Shown here piece by piece: positions 26,340 to 38,999 of a stretch of 64,000 bases of DNA. This stretch comes from Varroa destructor. Its lineage: Eukaryota > Arthropoda > Arachnida > Mesostigmata > Varroidae. Location: contig NW_019211455.1 in assembly GCF_002443255.2 (NCBI RefSeq), positions 34,377,472-34,441,471 of the forward strand, in the 5' to 3' direction. Positions within the stretch are counted from its first letter, which is position 1. Every line of letters begins with the position of its first letter. Made by a program: the position numbers and the translations under genes. The notes under the pieces are model-generated. The model made no database searches. It saw only the letters and a list, made by a program, of their open reading frames with translations, and was not told the DNA's origin.

Positions 26340-28430
26340 AGAAGTGGAGATGCTGGAATCAGCTTTAATTAGAATGAGTGAATTTTTAGATTGTTAAGAA
26401 ATAGGTCTGCTACATATATATTTATGTTTTAATCTTCGTACATAAATTCTACACAGAGGTTAAATACCAACAATATTTTTGTTATTTTATGAATAGTTGA
26501 CTACGATAGCAAAAAAATAATTATTTTTTTATAATAATATCTTTTGGCCATGAAATTAAATTTATATTGAAGTGCACTCTCAAACTTCTTTCGACTGTAG
26601 AAGTATTCGTGTTGAAATCGTGCGCGGTACTGCTTCATTTAGGACACAGAAAGTTCAACATCTGTGCGCATAACGGACATGTTGAAAAATTTATAGCGAA
26701 GCCTAATTACCAAAACTTCTCTATATATATTTTTAAACAGATAAAGATATATTTTGAAAAGAATGGAACAACATGGATCGAATTTTAATTTCTGGACTAC
26801 ACTCGTAACGGATTTTTGTAGGTAGACCAACACTATTTAAATCTATACAACAAACTAAGTTAAGCAATCTAGCCTAAACCGAAATGAATAATTGCAAAGT
26901 AATGAGTAATAAAATTAGACAGATTCTTCGAGCAATCCTGCCGTCTTTATATATACCGCCGTGAGTCGCATGCATGTTCTACATACGAAGTGTATCATAA
27001 TAGGTACACTTCGTATTGATAATCCATAGATAAACTGTGACGAGGGTAATACGCCTAATATTATTACTAATAGTATATCGGTTAACAAAAAATAGTTTAA
27101 TTCGGGATTTTAGTCATCAAAGCTAATCAATTTTCACACATGACATGCTTATCTTACAGTTTATTAAAACTCTCATCACGCATCTATAAACCATTTGTTT
27201 GAATAATTACGGATAATAACGACCACTTGCTGAAATGACCGGAAGATTTAAAAAATGCTACTGAATAAAAATTATTAAAGAAGGCAACGACTCTGCGCAT
27301 ACATAGTCAAATGTTTACTAAAAAACGAAAAAAAAAAAAGACCAAGTGGGTTTTTAATAACGGAAAGTAAAGAAGAAAACGAGTTCGGAATGAAGTTGAT
27401 TCGAGATTAGTATACCGCAGTTAATCTTTAGCAAAACAACTAAGGCACAAAATAATACTATACTAATGCACAAAATCTTTAACATATTTCAAGTGGGAGT
27501 TAATCACGACTGTTAAGAATAAAAACTGATTAATGTGTAAACTTAAACGATGGTACTTTAATAGCAGGTTGTCCAAAGGGATGACAGATATGACAAGGTG
27601 GAAACAGATGCGTGTCATTATTAGTATCTACTTCAGTCTTTAAGATGTATTATATTTAAGAATTTGTCTAGAGTTTACTTGAATTGAAAAAGCTTCAACC
27701 AAAAGTTTCACACCGTTGTAGTAAAAGCAGGAACGCTGCGCTCTATGTAAGCACGACTAGAAAGCAAGCGCTGTTGAGAGTTATTATGCGTGATTATAAG
27801 CTTCTTTAGGTACTCAATACGGAAGGTTTACAATAGACATTACATAGAAGAAACCTCAAATTGATTTGAAAAGTGAAAAAGAAAAAAGTGTCTTTTTGAT
27901 AACAGTCAATTTTAAGCTAATTTATATGAATTTAATATTTAGTTTAAGTGATAGGAATTAAGGAAATAATCGCTTTTCAAAAGCAGTTGTATGAATTAAA
28001 ATGATGCATTCTAGTCCCGGAAGTGACAATTTATTTAGAGCTCATGAGACTGAAGATTTTAAGACACTGTTTTTAATTTAAGAAAATACAAATAATTTAT
28101 ACAATATTATTGAATAATACTGTACGCGGGAATCCCCACAAGATCTCTAAAAAAATGAAACAAGGTCAATACGCTAATGGACGTCGAGAAAGCGGTAATT
28201 GGAATGGTCAGTGGTTTGGCAGACAACATAACAAATATCGGGAAGTACGTAGCCTTAAAGGAAACGGTCCTACGATAGTAACGGCATGCCCAAACCCGCT
28301 TTACTTATCCAGAGGTCAAGCAGGCAGACAAAGCTTGCAACTGAATTAGGGAAGAACTGCATAATGAATTTAATAATCATTTGTTATGAAACTCCTTAAA
28401 ATACATCTAAATAGTTTGTAGTGTGAGACT
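26340..28430. other. AT-rich sequence, no gene recognised
   Basis: This contains the short hairpin at 26983-27016. An ORF at 28110-28349 (+) has no recognisable motif, but it lies just upstream of a LINE fragment and might be part of it. Confidence 0.45.
26983..27016. repeat. 12-bp perfect inverted repeat, 10-base spacer
   Basis: ATACGAAGTGTA at 26983-26994 is the reverse complement of TACACTTCGTAT at 27005-27016. A small hairpin with no further context. Confidence 0.85.
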
Positions 28431-28439
28431 CTTCTCGCT

Positions 28440-29262
28440 GTAATGCTATCTATTAAGCATTGGTGTCCCAATCAGGTGGTAAGGTCAGTAGAAAGGCTAT
28501 CTGACTTTCGGGGATGTCCATCTCGAGTAGTCACTTAACTGTACGGCTGGAAGCAACCACAGCCCAATGTAACCAAAAGGCATTCGCACACAAAATACGT
28601 AAAATATGGAAAGTCGAAACTGACAATACGACTATATCCTAAAACCATGAAATGGCCTCCCGCTTTTGCATGTGCGTATGCGAGCAAACCCGTTCTAAGC
28701 CGAAAGCAGTGCCCGTAAAGAACAACAGTGCAAGAGACCCACATATATGAGACAAGATTTGGTTAAAGAAAAGTGATTTACTGATTAGTAAATGCAAAGG
28801 AAAATTTCCGCTATTACGTCTTGTAACTGACAATACCGGAGTACGAACGGATGCACAAAAGCGAAAAAATGCCTTCAACCTACTTACAAATCGCACTCTT
28901 CTAAACAGACTAATCACAAAATTGAACTATCGCAGTATTAAGGTATACATGGAAGAGAAAGAAATATTAGGAAAAGTAAAAAGTTGATTTAGAAAAATAG
29001 AGAAGGTGATATCTTTATTAAAACTTCGATAATAGAGATTGTTAAAGATCAAAGAAAAAAACTAACACGCGTGTGCCCCTTGACTCTACCGAAGCATATA
29101 ACTAGAGTTTCTAGGGACAGGGTCTCTGAAATACTAGATGGATGTAGCATGAACCCCGCATGGGGTGCAATGATGGGATTGCTATGTATGGAAAACAGCC
29201 TGGCCGTACAAAAACATGAGCTTCGATCTAAAAAACATGCAGTTGCGGGATTAAAATAGAGC
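28440..29262 (+). pseudogene. Decayed LINE fragment: linker and start of reverse transcriptase
   Basis: Non-LTR retrotransposons encode an endonuclease and a reverse transcriptase (RT) for target-primed insertion. Around 28770-28930 one + frame reads GKFPLLRLVTDNTGVRTDAQ followed by KRKNAFNLL. This fits the endonuclease-RT linker, where an IP-L---G---TD---KA-LLN pattern is usual. At 29104-29180 the frame reads VSRDRVSEILDGCSMNPAWG, like the RT entry block (V---L--L---KA-GPDGI), with the GPDG core decayed to WGAMMG. Stops and frame changes separate the blocks, and the catalytic RT motifs are not present. Clade (Jockey or CR1 type) not settled. Confidence 0.5.
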
Positions 29263-29269
29263 ATTTTGC

Positions 29270-30550
29270 AGTCGCCAATATTTTTTGAGCTGTATATGGC
29301 GAAACTAGAAAATCAATTCATAAATAAATTAACACGCGGAGAGTATAACATAATGCCGCAGCAGACGATGCTTATTTCAACAATTTGCTACCTCAAAGCT
29401 ATTTTAATGGAACCAATGCTTACGGAAAATTGACTTTTTTTCCGTTACTTTCTAAAAACAAGTGTTCTGTTTAAGGTTTTGAGTGTTTATTTCGTGTTCT
29501 AGCTGATGTTTTAATCTTTTTTGCGTTTAGTTTCAAAGAAAACACGTTTCGACTGCCAATAAAGAAGCCGTTTAAAAATAATACAAAAAATAAAAAGTAC
29601 TGTTTGGGGTAGGGTGAGTGCTTAAAGATCGCCCATAGATTTTTAAAGCTCGTGAGCCATAATCTGTTCAGCATTACGAAATAAATGCATATTGGAAACA
29701 TTACTGCCTAACTCTTACCCTTACCTTATAAAAAAAATAATACAAGACTATGATTAAGACTTTGACCATTAAGGACATGAAAGTGAGGAAAAGAAAAAAT
29801 ATGATTAAAAGTTTGTCCTTTGAAAATTAAAGGAAGTGGAGATACCTTTATTTTAAAAGCAGTGTATGTCTAAGTAAATATATAATTAGGTTGTATGGTA
29901 TGGTACCTACAAGAAATTAATCTAAAGCTAAAATAGGCACACTTTATATTATATATAAAGATATTACAACGATCTAAAGCATACGTAATAGATGCTGAGA
30001 CCAGAGTGTCTTGCACAAATGGCAATCAAATTCAGCGGCAATAATGTATCCTTATTATTAGTCGATTGATGATTGAGAATAACAATTACTTGCATGCATT
30101 ATAGAGATTTAATTGTGTGCCGGAGAATCAGCTTGAGACGAAACGAATGCATTACTTAGCCTAATCCATGTAGTAAATAGGTTCAGTGGAGGACTTGTTT
30201 GAACATAAGAACGGAGAAGCCGCTGATTTTTTAAATCGTTTTTGGCCTTTTTTGTATAATAAATTTGTTTTTTTTTGTGTTGTAATGATTTAATTGCCGA
30301 AGTTTAAACCGAAAGAACATTATCGTAATTTTAATAAACTTTGTGAATGAGATTTACTTTTAACTGCATACGAACGACGTCAACTCTAATCACACAAGAA
30401 AGACTGCCAAGATGGCAAAACCCTTTACGGGTTTATTGAACGTCTGCCGTATTACATAGTTGTCAGGAAGACTGCTTTTCCTTCTTGGAATTGCAGATAC
30501 CACTGTAACTCTTACCGACTTTACATTTTACCAATTTCTTTATCCTGTTT
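29270..30550. other. AT-rich sequence, nothing recognised
   Basis: This holds no recognisable ORF beyond an unassigned 76-codon frame (29471-29701, -) and separates two LINE fragments on opposite strands. Confidence 0.45.
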
Positions 30551-30789
30551 ATTATTTTTATGTCATTCTCCTTCCTGGTGGCTATTGGGTATTAGCGCGT
30601 TCGACGACGAGTTTGGTACTCTATTTTTAGGCTCAATTTCGATAAATTATTTTTATGAGATCTTCGCAACAGTGTTGGTTGTAACCTACGTCGTGTATAG
30701 AAGTCGTCTATATGAAAAGACTATAGCTATCACTGTAAAGCTTTTCGACCTCGACGAACGAAGAACTCTTAAAAGATTGGGCTCTCAAA

Positions 30790-32040
30790 CGTTTCGTTGA
30801 TTCAACAATTCATTACAACATTCCACATCGGTCACGCTGACACTGTAAGCAAGGCGAACTTGTCAGTAGCAAAAACCTGACATGGCCAACATCGCTCGTA
30901 AGGAAAGTTTGGTGAATTTGCACTCACCACCATTACTCGTTATGTTTTGTCCGTGATATGCTCTATCTGTATCGGTTACCAGCCTCTTCTCACCTAAGTA
31001 TAAAAATAATCCCGAGAGAACCTGCTGAAGATTGGCTCCTTCCAAAAATTACAAGATTATCGACATAAAACAGCGTTTTTACGTGTCTCACTGGATTTGC
31101 CACACACACACACAGAGGCAGATCATTCAGTAAAAAAAAAAACAGTGGACTCAGGTTATTGGTCTGTGCTATACCAGTTGATTAAACGAACGGTTTGAAC
31201 TAAGTCACTCCATCGTTTATGTTATGAATCTCCCTGGTCTAATGCGGAGTATTCTGAGAAAAAAACACATTTTGTGAGCTTGACTAAAACCCTGTATCGT
31301 CTGCTGTCGATTTAAAATCGACCATTGCTGCAGAAAGCACCTGTTTTGGTCGACGACAGACACGATACATCTCCTGACGTAGTACATCATGTGCTCTAAG
31401 GGTGGTACATCCTGCGCGGAATCCGCGCGGCTCAGTTGTAATACGTAAATATGTTTTAGGAAAAATTATTATACGTTAAGTAATAAGGTAGGCAAAAAGT
31501 TTGCAGCAGCAGCTTATCTTTGCTAGAATCTTCTATGCAAGTGGGTCATGTGTTTTGTCTTTTTCTTCGGGATGACACGTAGAAGAGCATAACTCGAGTT
31601 CACTGGCAGGCGTTCATACTATAACCAGGCGTTGAATGCATTTGTTTAGTAAGAAAATATGTCGACTGTACTAATGTTTATTGTAAATTAAGTCCGGTCC
31701 TGCCGTCTTGTTAAATTGTAGTTGCTCTAGAAAACGTAACACTTTAAATACGGAGACCTCCACGTCCAGCGTTTCGCCCATCGTGGATGTTTGTTTATTA
31801 CACACCCCAGTGTACGAGTACACTATCCGTTAGATGATATTCGTCGCCGCATACATGCATCTGAAGTATTCAATGAATACTGTGGAACTAATAGGGCATG
31901 ATACCAATCTCTCTTTGTGCAGCCATTTATGCGGCTTCATTTTTGCTTGTATTACTAACCTGGCCTCCACAGTGCAAAGTGTATCGAGCACTCGTCTAGA
32001 CCAGGTTTTCAGGATGTTATAAAGCGGCTTCATAGCCGAA
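30790..32040 (-). pseudogene. Decayed LINE reverse transcriptase, - strand
   Basis: Reading the - strand from right to left gives RT blocks in the correct order. LEQLQFNKTAGPDLIY (about 31680-31730) is the NK--GPD entry block. GFRAGCTTLRAHDVLRQEM and then AAMVDFKS (about 31300-31430) are the GF--G-ST---VL and VDF-KAFD blocks. VKTLFYVDNLVIFG (about 31048-31090) is the catalytic YADD box, with its second Asp changed to Asn. A hydrophilic stretch after it resembles the post-palm region. Stops and frameshifts lie between the blocks, so the protein cannot be made. The endonuclease half lies further right, at 32180-32660. The order and motifs point to a CR1/Jockey-like element. Confidence 0.8.
31101..31114. 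repeat. Short (CA)7 run
   Basis: Seven CA units in the LINE remnant; a simple repeat. Confidence 0.9.
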
Positions 32041-32179
32041 TGACACTCTGTTAGTTACTTTTTGTGGCACGGTACAGCAGAGACCAGTTTACAACTTGTA
32101 TTAAAACAAAGACGCAGTTTCGGGTGAATTATGAACGATTCTAGCATGTCGGTCAAAATCTCGGTATAAGTGTCGATGC

Positions 32180-32660
32180 CTTATAAGTTCAAGGCCGAGC
32201 TTGGTTGAATCCAAAATCTCATGTAGGCTGGCGTCCCTTCTTTGTAGAGTTTCTTTTCATTCAAAAGTACTTCTACTCTTGCTGATACATGCTATAGTCG
32301 AAAATAGGCGGCATCCGAAACTGTTGAGAAGATCAAGTAAGTAAGGTCGCTTGGTTTGTCGCTTCTGATGTCCAAGTCGCTAGCAATTAATAAGGGGACA
32401 CAAAACATGCGTAACACGAGCGATCTTGTCGATCAATATAATTTTGTTCTTGCTGTTTGGAGGGCGTGAGTATGCTGCTATAAAACCATACTAACTATCC
32501 CTTAATATTAATATATCGCCCTCGATAGAAGCTACATTCATTTCCATTAGTTTACGCTGGTAGAGTGCATAAGGACGTAGGTGAGTGGACAGCGTAAGAA
32601 TTAGTCAGGACCACAGAAAATATGATGACGTCGAAGTTGGTTAAAGGAGAGGGTGGCAAA
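32180..32660 (-). pseudogene. Decayed LINE endonuclease, same element
   Basis: On the - strand, upstream of the RT blocks, the reading gives IASDLDIRSDKPSDLTYL and, one frame on, LLNSFGCRLFSTIACISKSR. This matches the C-terminal part of apurinic-type LINE endonucleases, where a GDFN box is followed by a leucine-rich segment and a conserved F----PTH region. GDFN has decayed to SDLD. Further upstream FDVIIFSVVLTNSY sits where the D-I-LTETWL box is expected. There are frameshifts throughout. Its position and strand make it part of the same insertion as the RT at 30790-32040. Confidence 0.65.
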
Positions 32661-32669
32661 GCGGTAAGG

Positions 32670-35600
32670 TTCATTGTCGAGTTATACCTTCTACATTCTA
32701 ACGCGCAATAATTATTTTATCTAAATCTTTTTCACGGCTCGTCTAAATGACTTAGTTGTTTCGAAGTCTTCGGTTCCGGTTTTTGCTCTACGGCCGACTG
32801 GTTTGTTGCCGTAGGGCGCCTATTAGGCCTGCGTGTCCGCCAGGGCGAGGAAGACTTCTAGGTTTGCGAGCATTGTAGGTAGGCACCATTTCTGTCTTGA
32901 CGGTGTCTTATCAAGGTTGCTATCTGGAACGGTAATCCTGATACTGGGTGGAGTTCTGACGACCATCGGACGAGGTCATTAAGAAGTTCACGCGAGTTAA
33001 TTGCGGCTCGTCAATCCGGTGAAGGCCCATGCTCGATCCACGGCTGCTTGTAAATTTTTCGCTGAAGCACATGTCGTGGCGTGAAATGTTTTTATTCTTA
33101 AAAATGGTCTTTAGTTCTTTTGTCAACATTTATACGATCTTCCTCTGCTTTTTGATTGTACCGGCTATTTTCGACGATTTACCTATGTGTATATCAACGA
33201 AAGCACGTATAAAGACGCATTGTCTTGATTCGCTTGCGACGACATAAAATTGTAACTTGTAGACCGCTGAAAAACAGGCACGGAGAGTGCGTGAGGCTCA
33301 GGGCCAGATTGAGCCGCTTCTAATTTGGTGCTAAAGATTTAACTGCCGATATGTAAGAGTCTTTTTCGAACTCCATTGAAAGTCGATTAGTTAGTTACCA
33401 GTACTATCGATACCCCAAGTCATATCACAGTTAACCCGTTGCAAAACTTAAAAAGTAAAAGGTAGCTATTACCTTTTTTGTTTTGTAATAAGTCTTTTGT
33501 TATCATCTTGCGAACGCTAAGACTTAAACTAGCCGTGAACAACATGGTGGTTCATCATGGAATTTTTAGTAGAATGCACTCAGAAAGGTTCGATACAAAG
33601 AAAATTGCCAAAAAGCTAAGGTCGTTGGAAAAATCGAATTTGGTGAAGCGTAGCGCAACAGAAAACCTACCTGGATGGAAATTAAAAGTGTCTGTCCGAC
33701 GTTGACCGAAGCATCATTCTGAAAATACTGCTATCCATGAATACTTCAATGACCCAATAGTTTATCTTTGCCGTCGGCAGATCTTTGGCTTTACAGTTTG
33801 TGAGTAACCGTTCCAGTATCATTGTTTTTGTAAGTTGGGTCATGTACGAATCTACTGCAAGGTCTCAGAAATAAAGGTGCTGTCCTGGCAAAGGTCACAC
33901 TTTTTATTTTCAAAAGATGCTTTTCTTGCCTTTTCCTTCCAATAAAAAAAAACAACAATAATAAATACCCAAACATGCCAATTTTTGCAAATATTTTAAG
34001 AATTATAATACCTGCAGCAAAGTAAGCTTTTTCTGTTACCACATGACACATCAGCAGCACATCTACGATTTCGCAGGCCATGGTACCTTTGACCCGAATA
34101 TTCAAAAGATCTATTCAAAAACAGGGCAAATCATCTACTCCTAGCACTCGATACGGCATTATGTTTGTATTTACCTGAAATATGATATATATTTCTACGG
34201 CTCACATATATTGTGAGATCAGGCATTATCGATATGTGGTGCGTAAAACAGAATACCTTTGCATCTACACCAATCTATTTGAAACAATGCGCTCATAATT
34301 AACGCCTACTCATCACCCGAAAATACACCCCAGTTTTTTATCCGTTTAATTATCAGCATTTCAAAGCCTATGGACCGTGAATTCTTTATTGATTTCTAAA
34401 TAGTCTAGACATATGTTAGAGTCCTCCTAAACGTCTTTTAAAATCTTCTATGATTAATCAAATCTAGATTCGCAAGTACGAAAGTAGGTAGGCTGAGAAC
34501 CAGCCCAAAAAAAACACTGTACTGTTAGCGAAACAAAAAAATTGTCTCTACATGCTGGCTTACAGTTAGTTCGTAGTTCTGAAAAGGTTCGCCAAGTATA
34601 CAAGTTGTGTAAATGTTTCTCGATGTAGTCTATAGTTAGTGTACAGCCTACTATACGAAAGGCGTGCTTCATTCCTATGCGCTTTTCTCGAAACAGTGTT
34701 TTATGGGTCCATTTACGGAACACTTCACAATTATTACTAATTGCTCTGTTACAGGGAGCAATATTTATAGTTCACTAGTTACACAATCCTCAGAGAAATA
34801 GTAACTCGTAATTAGCGCCCCATGTGATACCGATAAGAGCTTCAATTGAAGTTCAAGGCCGACAGCGGGAAATGGAGAGAGTAGTGATAGCAGTAGCAAA
34901 TATTACCTTATGATGCTGTTTATGTAAACCGTTCTGTGGCTAGTGAGAAGAATGACTGAGCACAAACATGCGTGTTTGTTATTTCTTTATATAGTAACAT
35001 AGGTCACAGTCGTTGACATAAGAACGTCTACCACAGTTACTAACAAAACGGAACCAAAAAATTGCAGCGATTTTTAGCTGTGTAGGCAATCGAATTTTAC
35101 AGCAACTTAGTCCCATATTGCATATGCTACATTTATAATAATAATTATGTGAACATTTCCTTTACCCTCTAGCACTGTCGAGCGAAACGCTATTTTTCTG
35201 TTAGAAGAAAATTCCAACTGAATAGCTTTAGGTAAAAATTTTTTTTGAGGTAAGCTTGCTCGATAAATTAAAATAAAGAGCAGATAAATGTTGAACCTGA
35301 TAACTGTTATCAACGCACCATAACTACTATTCTCGGTGAATAATGCATCATTTCATTCCCCGACTCAATACCCTCCACACGTCATTCTGGCCACGAATGC
35401 ATTCGCAGCGTCTTCCGGACACAGCGGGGAGGATGTTTTCAGCGCTAAAAATTCAGTACGGTACTACATTTGTCACCGTTGGTGACTAGCGTCCGCATTG
35501 CCTAGCCTTATTTAAATCTCTACAGAAATTCGTTTCAAAAGTAACACTATATTAAAAACATTTATGTGACACATAATAAACAAAATGCGATACTAATTAT

Positions 35601-36600
35601 GACAAAAAAATGTTTAGACCGAATTTGAATTTGGAAGCAGAATCTGCTCTAAAATGTGTACATTTTTCTGTAAAAACTGACATCGTTTTGAATTGATGGT
35701 TCGATACAATAAAGGGATATAATGACCGCGCTATGAATTTGTTTGTGTTAACCGTGTTTTAATAAACAGTTAGTTATGATATTTTCCTGCTACAATGTAG
35801 CTAATTAAATGATATTAAATCCGTATAGAAACACAATATAAAGTGTGCCGCGGTCATCCAAAAGGCTGGTGTAGAACAACGTTAAGCTCAGACGCAGAGT
35901 TAGCATTTATAGTAGACAAGTTCAGGCGCATAAATTTGTATGATGACCTAGATCTTTCATCTATTCGTCTAAATGACAAGTTCTCCTCATTCCAGTCCGT
36001 CACCAGCTTTTTAAACATGTCTGTGACGTGATGCGAAAGTTGCTAAAAAAAAACTGGGTATAACTATACCTGGTGTTTGTGGAAAATTTAGTTTTTTATC
36101 TTTTTTTTAAATTTTATTTCTAAATTTAATTTTAGAAAAACAACTGCGAATAATATATTATGTATTAGGTTGAAACACAAATAATGGCGATTTTTTCACC
36201 TGACAAAAACACAACGTTTCATTTGAATCTTAACAATAAATTTAATTTTGTTTTCTATGACTTTTTATCTGCTCCTATCTCTTAACCAATTTATTGTAAG
36301 TATATTGCCAGAAATTTTAACGTCTTGTATTCAAAACCTCGTTTCCCCAGGTTTTAGAGCTCTCCTTACTGTACGGTGACTAAATATATTTCCCGATTAG
36401 TGGACAAAATAGCAATCTGTAAGCGCGAGATCTAAAAATATGGTGGGCGTAAAAGAGCCTTCTAAATAAACTTTTGCAAAGGCGCTTTATTGACCTTTGC
36501 AATGTGTGATCTGATTTTGCCGTGACGAAGCATAACTTTGCTTTGTTTACTCGATGGATATTTCGTGCACTCAATACTATTTATTAGGCCGTCTACATCA
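32670..36600. other. Mixed sequence without a recognised gene
   Basis: The left part (32.7-33.8 kb) is GC-richer and may be the 5' part of the - strand LINE (an ORF at 32920-33129 on that strand), but no ORF1 or endonuclease motif is clear. The rest is AT-rich, with ORFs up to 104 codons (33791-34105, -) that carry no known motif. Confidence 0.4.
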
Positions 36601-36639
36601 TTGTTGACTTTCTTATAGTTCTTAAACTTTTCCCAATAT

Positions 36640-37103
36640 TTAAAATTCTTCGGGTCCCGTTAAATACAAATCATGATTGCTGCGTGTTACCCGGTGCCGG
36701 GTGAGATGGTGACAGGCAATAAGAAGTCGAACCTTCCTGTGTCCTTCACTCAACTTATGGGGAACCCAGACTCCTCTTAAGTAAATTCTATAGGCTCAAA
36801 ACGCCTGCTGATAAAAATATGACTGCGGTTCATCTTATCGGCCAACTCACAAAACGCCGGCCAGCCGTCGCCTTTTAAATGTGTCTTTAGATTGCCCTCG
36901 TCAACTCCACATGGCTAACCAAGGCTGGGTGTATCCTCCGGTGCCAAGCCGCCATAATTGAGTTCCGCAAATCACTTTCAAGCAGTGCTCTCACACATGG
37001 TGTTTACACCACTTACGGCATAAATATATCGTACTGCTTCAACAGCTTTTTGACCTCTGCGAAAAGCAAAATTGAGTAGATCAGCAATGACATTTTGTTT
37101 TAC
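36640..37103 (-). pseudogene. N-terminal half of a mariner-type transposase
   Basis: Tc1/mariner transposases cut and paste the element at TA sites. On the - strand the order is: FAFRRGQKAVEAVRYIYAV (first helix-turn-helix, about residues 1-40 of the family), then APEDTPSLG and VDEGNLKTHLKGDG (linker with the usual GRP--VD-E-L region), CELADKMNRSHIFISRRF (second helix-turn-helix), and after a +1 or -1 frame change VWVPHKLSEGHRKVRLLIAC. WVPH-L is a mariner hallmark. At least three in-frame stops and one frameshift are visible, and the frame ends at a TAA. The C-terminal DDD catalytic domain, with its TGDE and YSPDLAP boxes, is absent. Non-autonomous and dead. Confidence 0.85.
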
Positions 37104-37109
37104 TAGAAA

Positions 37110-38050
37110 TATTTATCGTTGAAGCCTGAACTCGAGGTTCAATTGTGTTTACTATAGTGTGAAATTACCAGTGACCAGGCTGTTAGAAGTGTATACATAT
37201 GCATACTTACTAATCAAGAAGAAATTAGCATTTCATTAAAATTCCAAGTGACATATATAGGATAGAGAACAATTTCGATATTTATATAGAAATAAACAGT
37301 AAAGAAGTGAACAAGGCAAAAAACATTCCGTAATTATTTTTGCCGCAACCCATATAGCAACAGCTTCTACCTGGAAAACGTTAACGATTTTTGGCTTTTT
37401 TCTTCCGTTTCCAAGCGATTTTTTGAAGCAGTTTTCCTGTTATCACGAGGATGATACCTATAAAGAACAATATCTTCTTGACCGTTTTCCTGAGTTCTTT
37501 ATTTCGTCGCTTGTTTTCGAAGTAATTTATATTTTGAGCCTTCAGGTAATCGCAAAACAGTCTTATCAGGGGGCATTTTGTGCGTAGGCTATAGTATTCA
37601 ACAGATAAAGGTCACACAGCTATAACGACCCGCTCAGGTTCACCTATACATAGCTTACCTATTTAAATGGCCAATTTTTTAAAGCTTTGAACAGAATTGG
37701 CTTTTATTTTTCTAATTACTTTTTTAGTATTATATATATATATATAGCTAAATAAACTATGTTAGCGATTGCTCACAATGAGCTCAGGTACACAAAAAAT
37801 GTCATAGAAAGAAATCTGACAAATGTTCTGAAAGCAATAAAACCAAAAGATTCGCTCGGTGCTTGCTTTCCAATCTAAAAAAAAGAATAATGCAGCGGAT
37901 CATCTTTAATTTATCTCTGAAAAAATGTATGTAGCTTCAATGCAACAAGTAACTACAGAAATGCTCGCGGGCTTGCTCATAATCTAAAAAATGTCCCATA
38001 GTGAGTAAAAATAAATTTCCGGCTAATGTTCATGTTCTGAGAGCGATGTC
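37110..38050. other. AT-rich sequence, nothing recognised
   Basis: This includes a short TA run at about 37731-37746. No ORF of note. Confidence 0.5.
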
Positions 38051-38059
38051 CAGTTAATG

Positions 38060-38950
38060 AGACGTCGTCTCTCTATTCTCTTTCCTTTCCTCATTACTTA
38101 CGGCGTTATAAACAATAACAACATTAAAGCATGTTCAGCAGTGTTTTTGGTAAGAGACAGTTCTATTTGCCAGACGCGCCGTGGAATCTCTTTCAATTAT
38201 TATTATTCTTTCAATTATCACGATTAGTAATTGCTGTTAACGAGAGTGCTACTGTTCTACCCTGATTCCTGAAAACTGATAGCACAAAATAAGGGGGATA
38301 TAATAGGTTGGTACAGCTAGTTGATCTCCTATACAGTGAATATTTTGATTGAGCCGACGACATTTTCTGTAGAAAAAATGCAAGCTTGATGAATTAGTGC
38401 AACACAGACTAGCCGCTATTGCTACTGCTGCTACTATAGTTTTTCTTCGCATTTGTTGGCTTTTTGTACCATTCGCTGAGATTATCCACACCTGTTAAAT
38501 GGTGCTCTATTTCTGACGCGAGGGCATTCGTTTATGAAATGGTGGTAAGCGACAGTGAAGTTAAGGACAGGACAGCATTTTGTGTCCGAGCAAGTTCCTC
38601 GCTTTCATATTGGACAGCACGTGCGTAATAGGTTATTTGGCGATCGAACAGATTAAAGAAAGGCGTACCAGCCTTGATAGATTAGCGAAGATGAAAAGAA
38701 CTTTTAAATTGACTTCGTGATAAAACTTGAACCTAAAAACTTTGCCTATTTCGCTAAGGGTACTTTTACTCGCTAAGCTGGTGTTTTGCTTCTGCTGCTT
38801 ATTTAATATATGCAATTTTATCACATAGTTATCGATTACCCAAGGTTATCCGGTCCTTTGTGCTACATATGCATATACAACTTTCTTACAGGCGATTAAG
38901 CCCGTGTTTCTTAATGACAACAAAAAAATGTAAATAGAAACGGAAATAAG
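38060..38950. repeat. Unidentified dispersed repeat, copy 2
   Basis: This is the second copy of the repeat at 21080-21990, in the same orientation, diverged by substitutions and small indels. It sits immediately left of the gypsy fragment at 39.0 kb, so it could be that element's LTR, with copy 1 a solo LTR. I could not find clean TG...CA ends or a primer-binding site. The ends are approximate. Confidence 0.8.
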
Positions 38951-38999
38951 CTGGAATGCGTTCACCCAATAGAACCAGGCCAACTTTACTACCATATAT

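Noticed and set aside
26983..27016. Recombinase site resembling loxP
   Set aside because: ACTTCGTAT is shared, but arm length, spacer length and the rest of the arms differ; only a small hairpin is supported.
32641..32700. tRNA gene or SINE from GGTGGCAAAGCGGTAAGG
   Set aside because: An A-box-like start is present but there is no B box and no cloverleaf.
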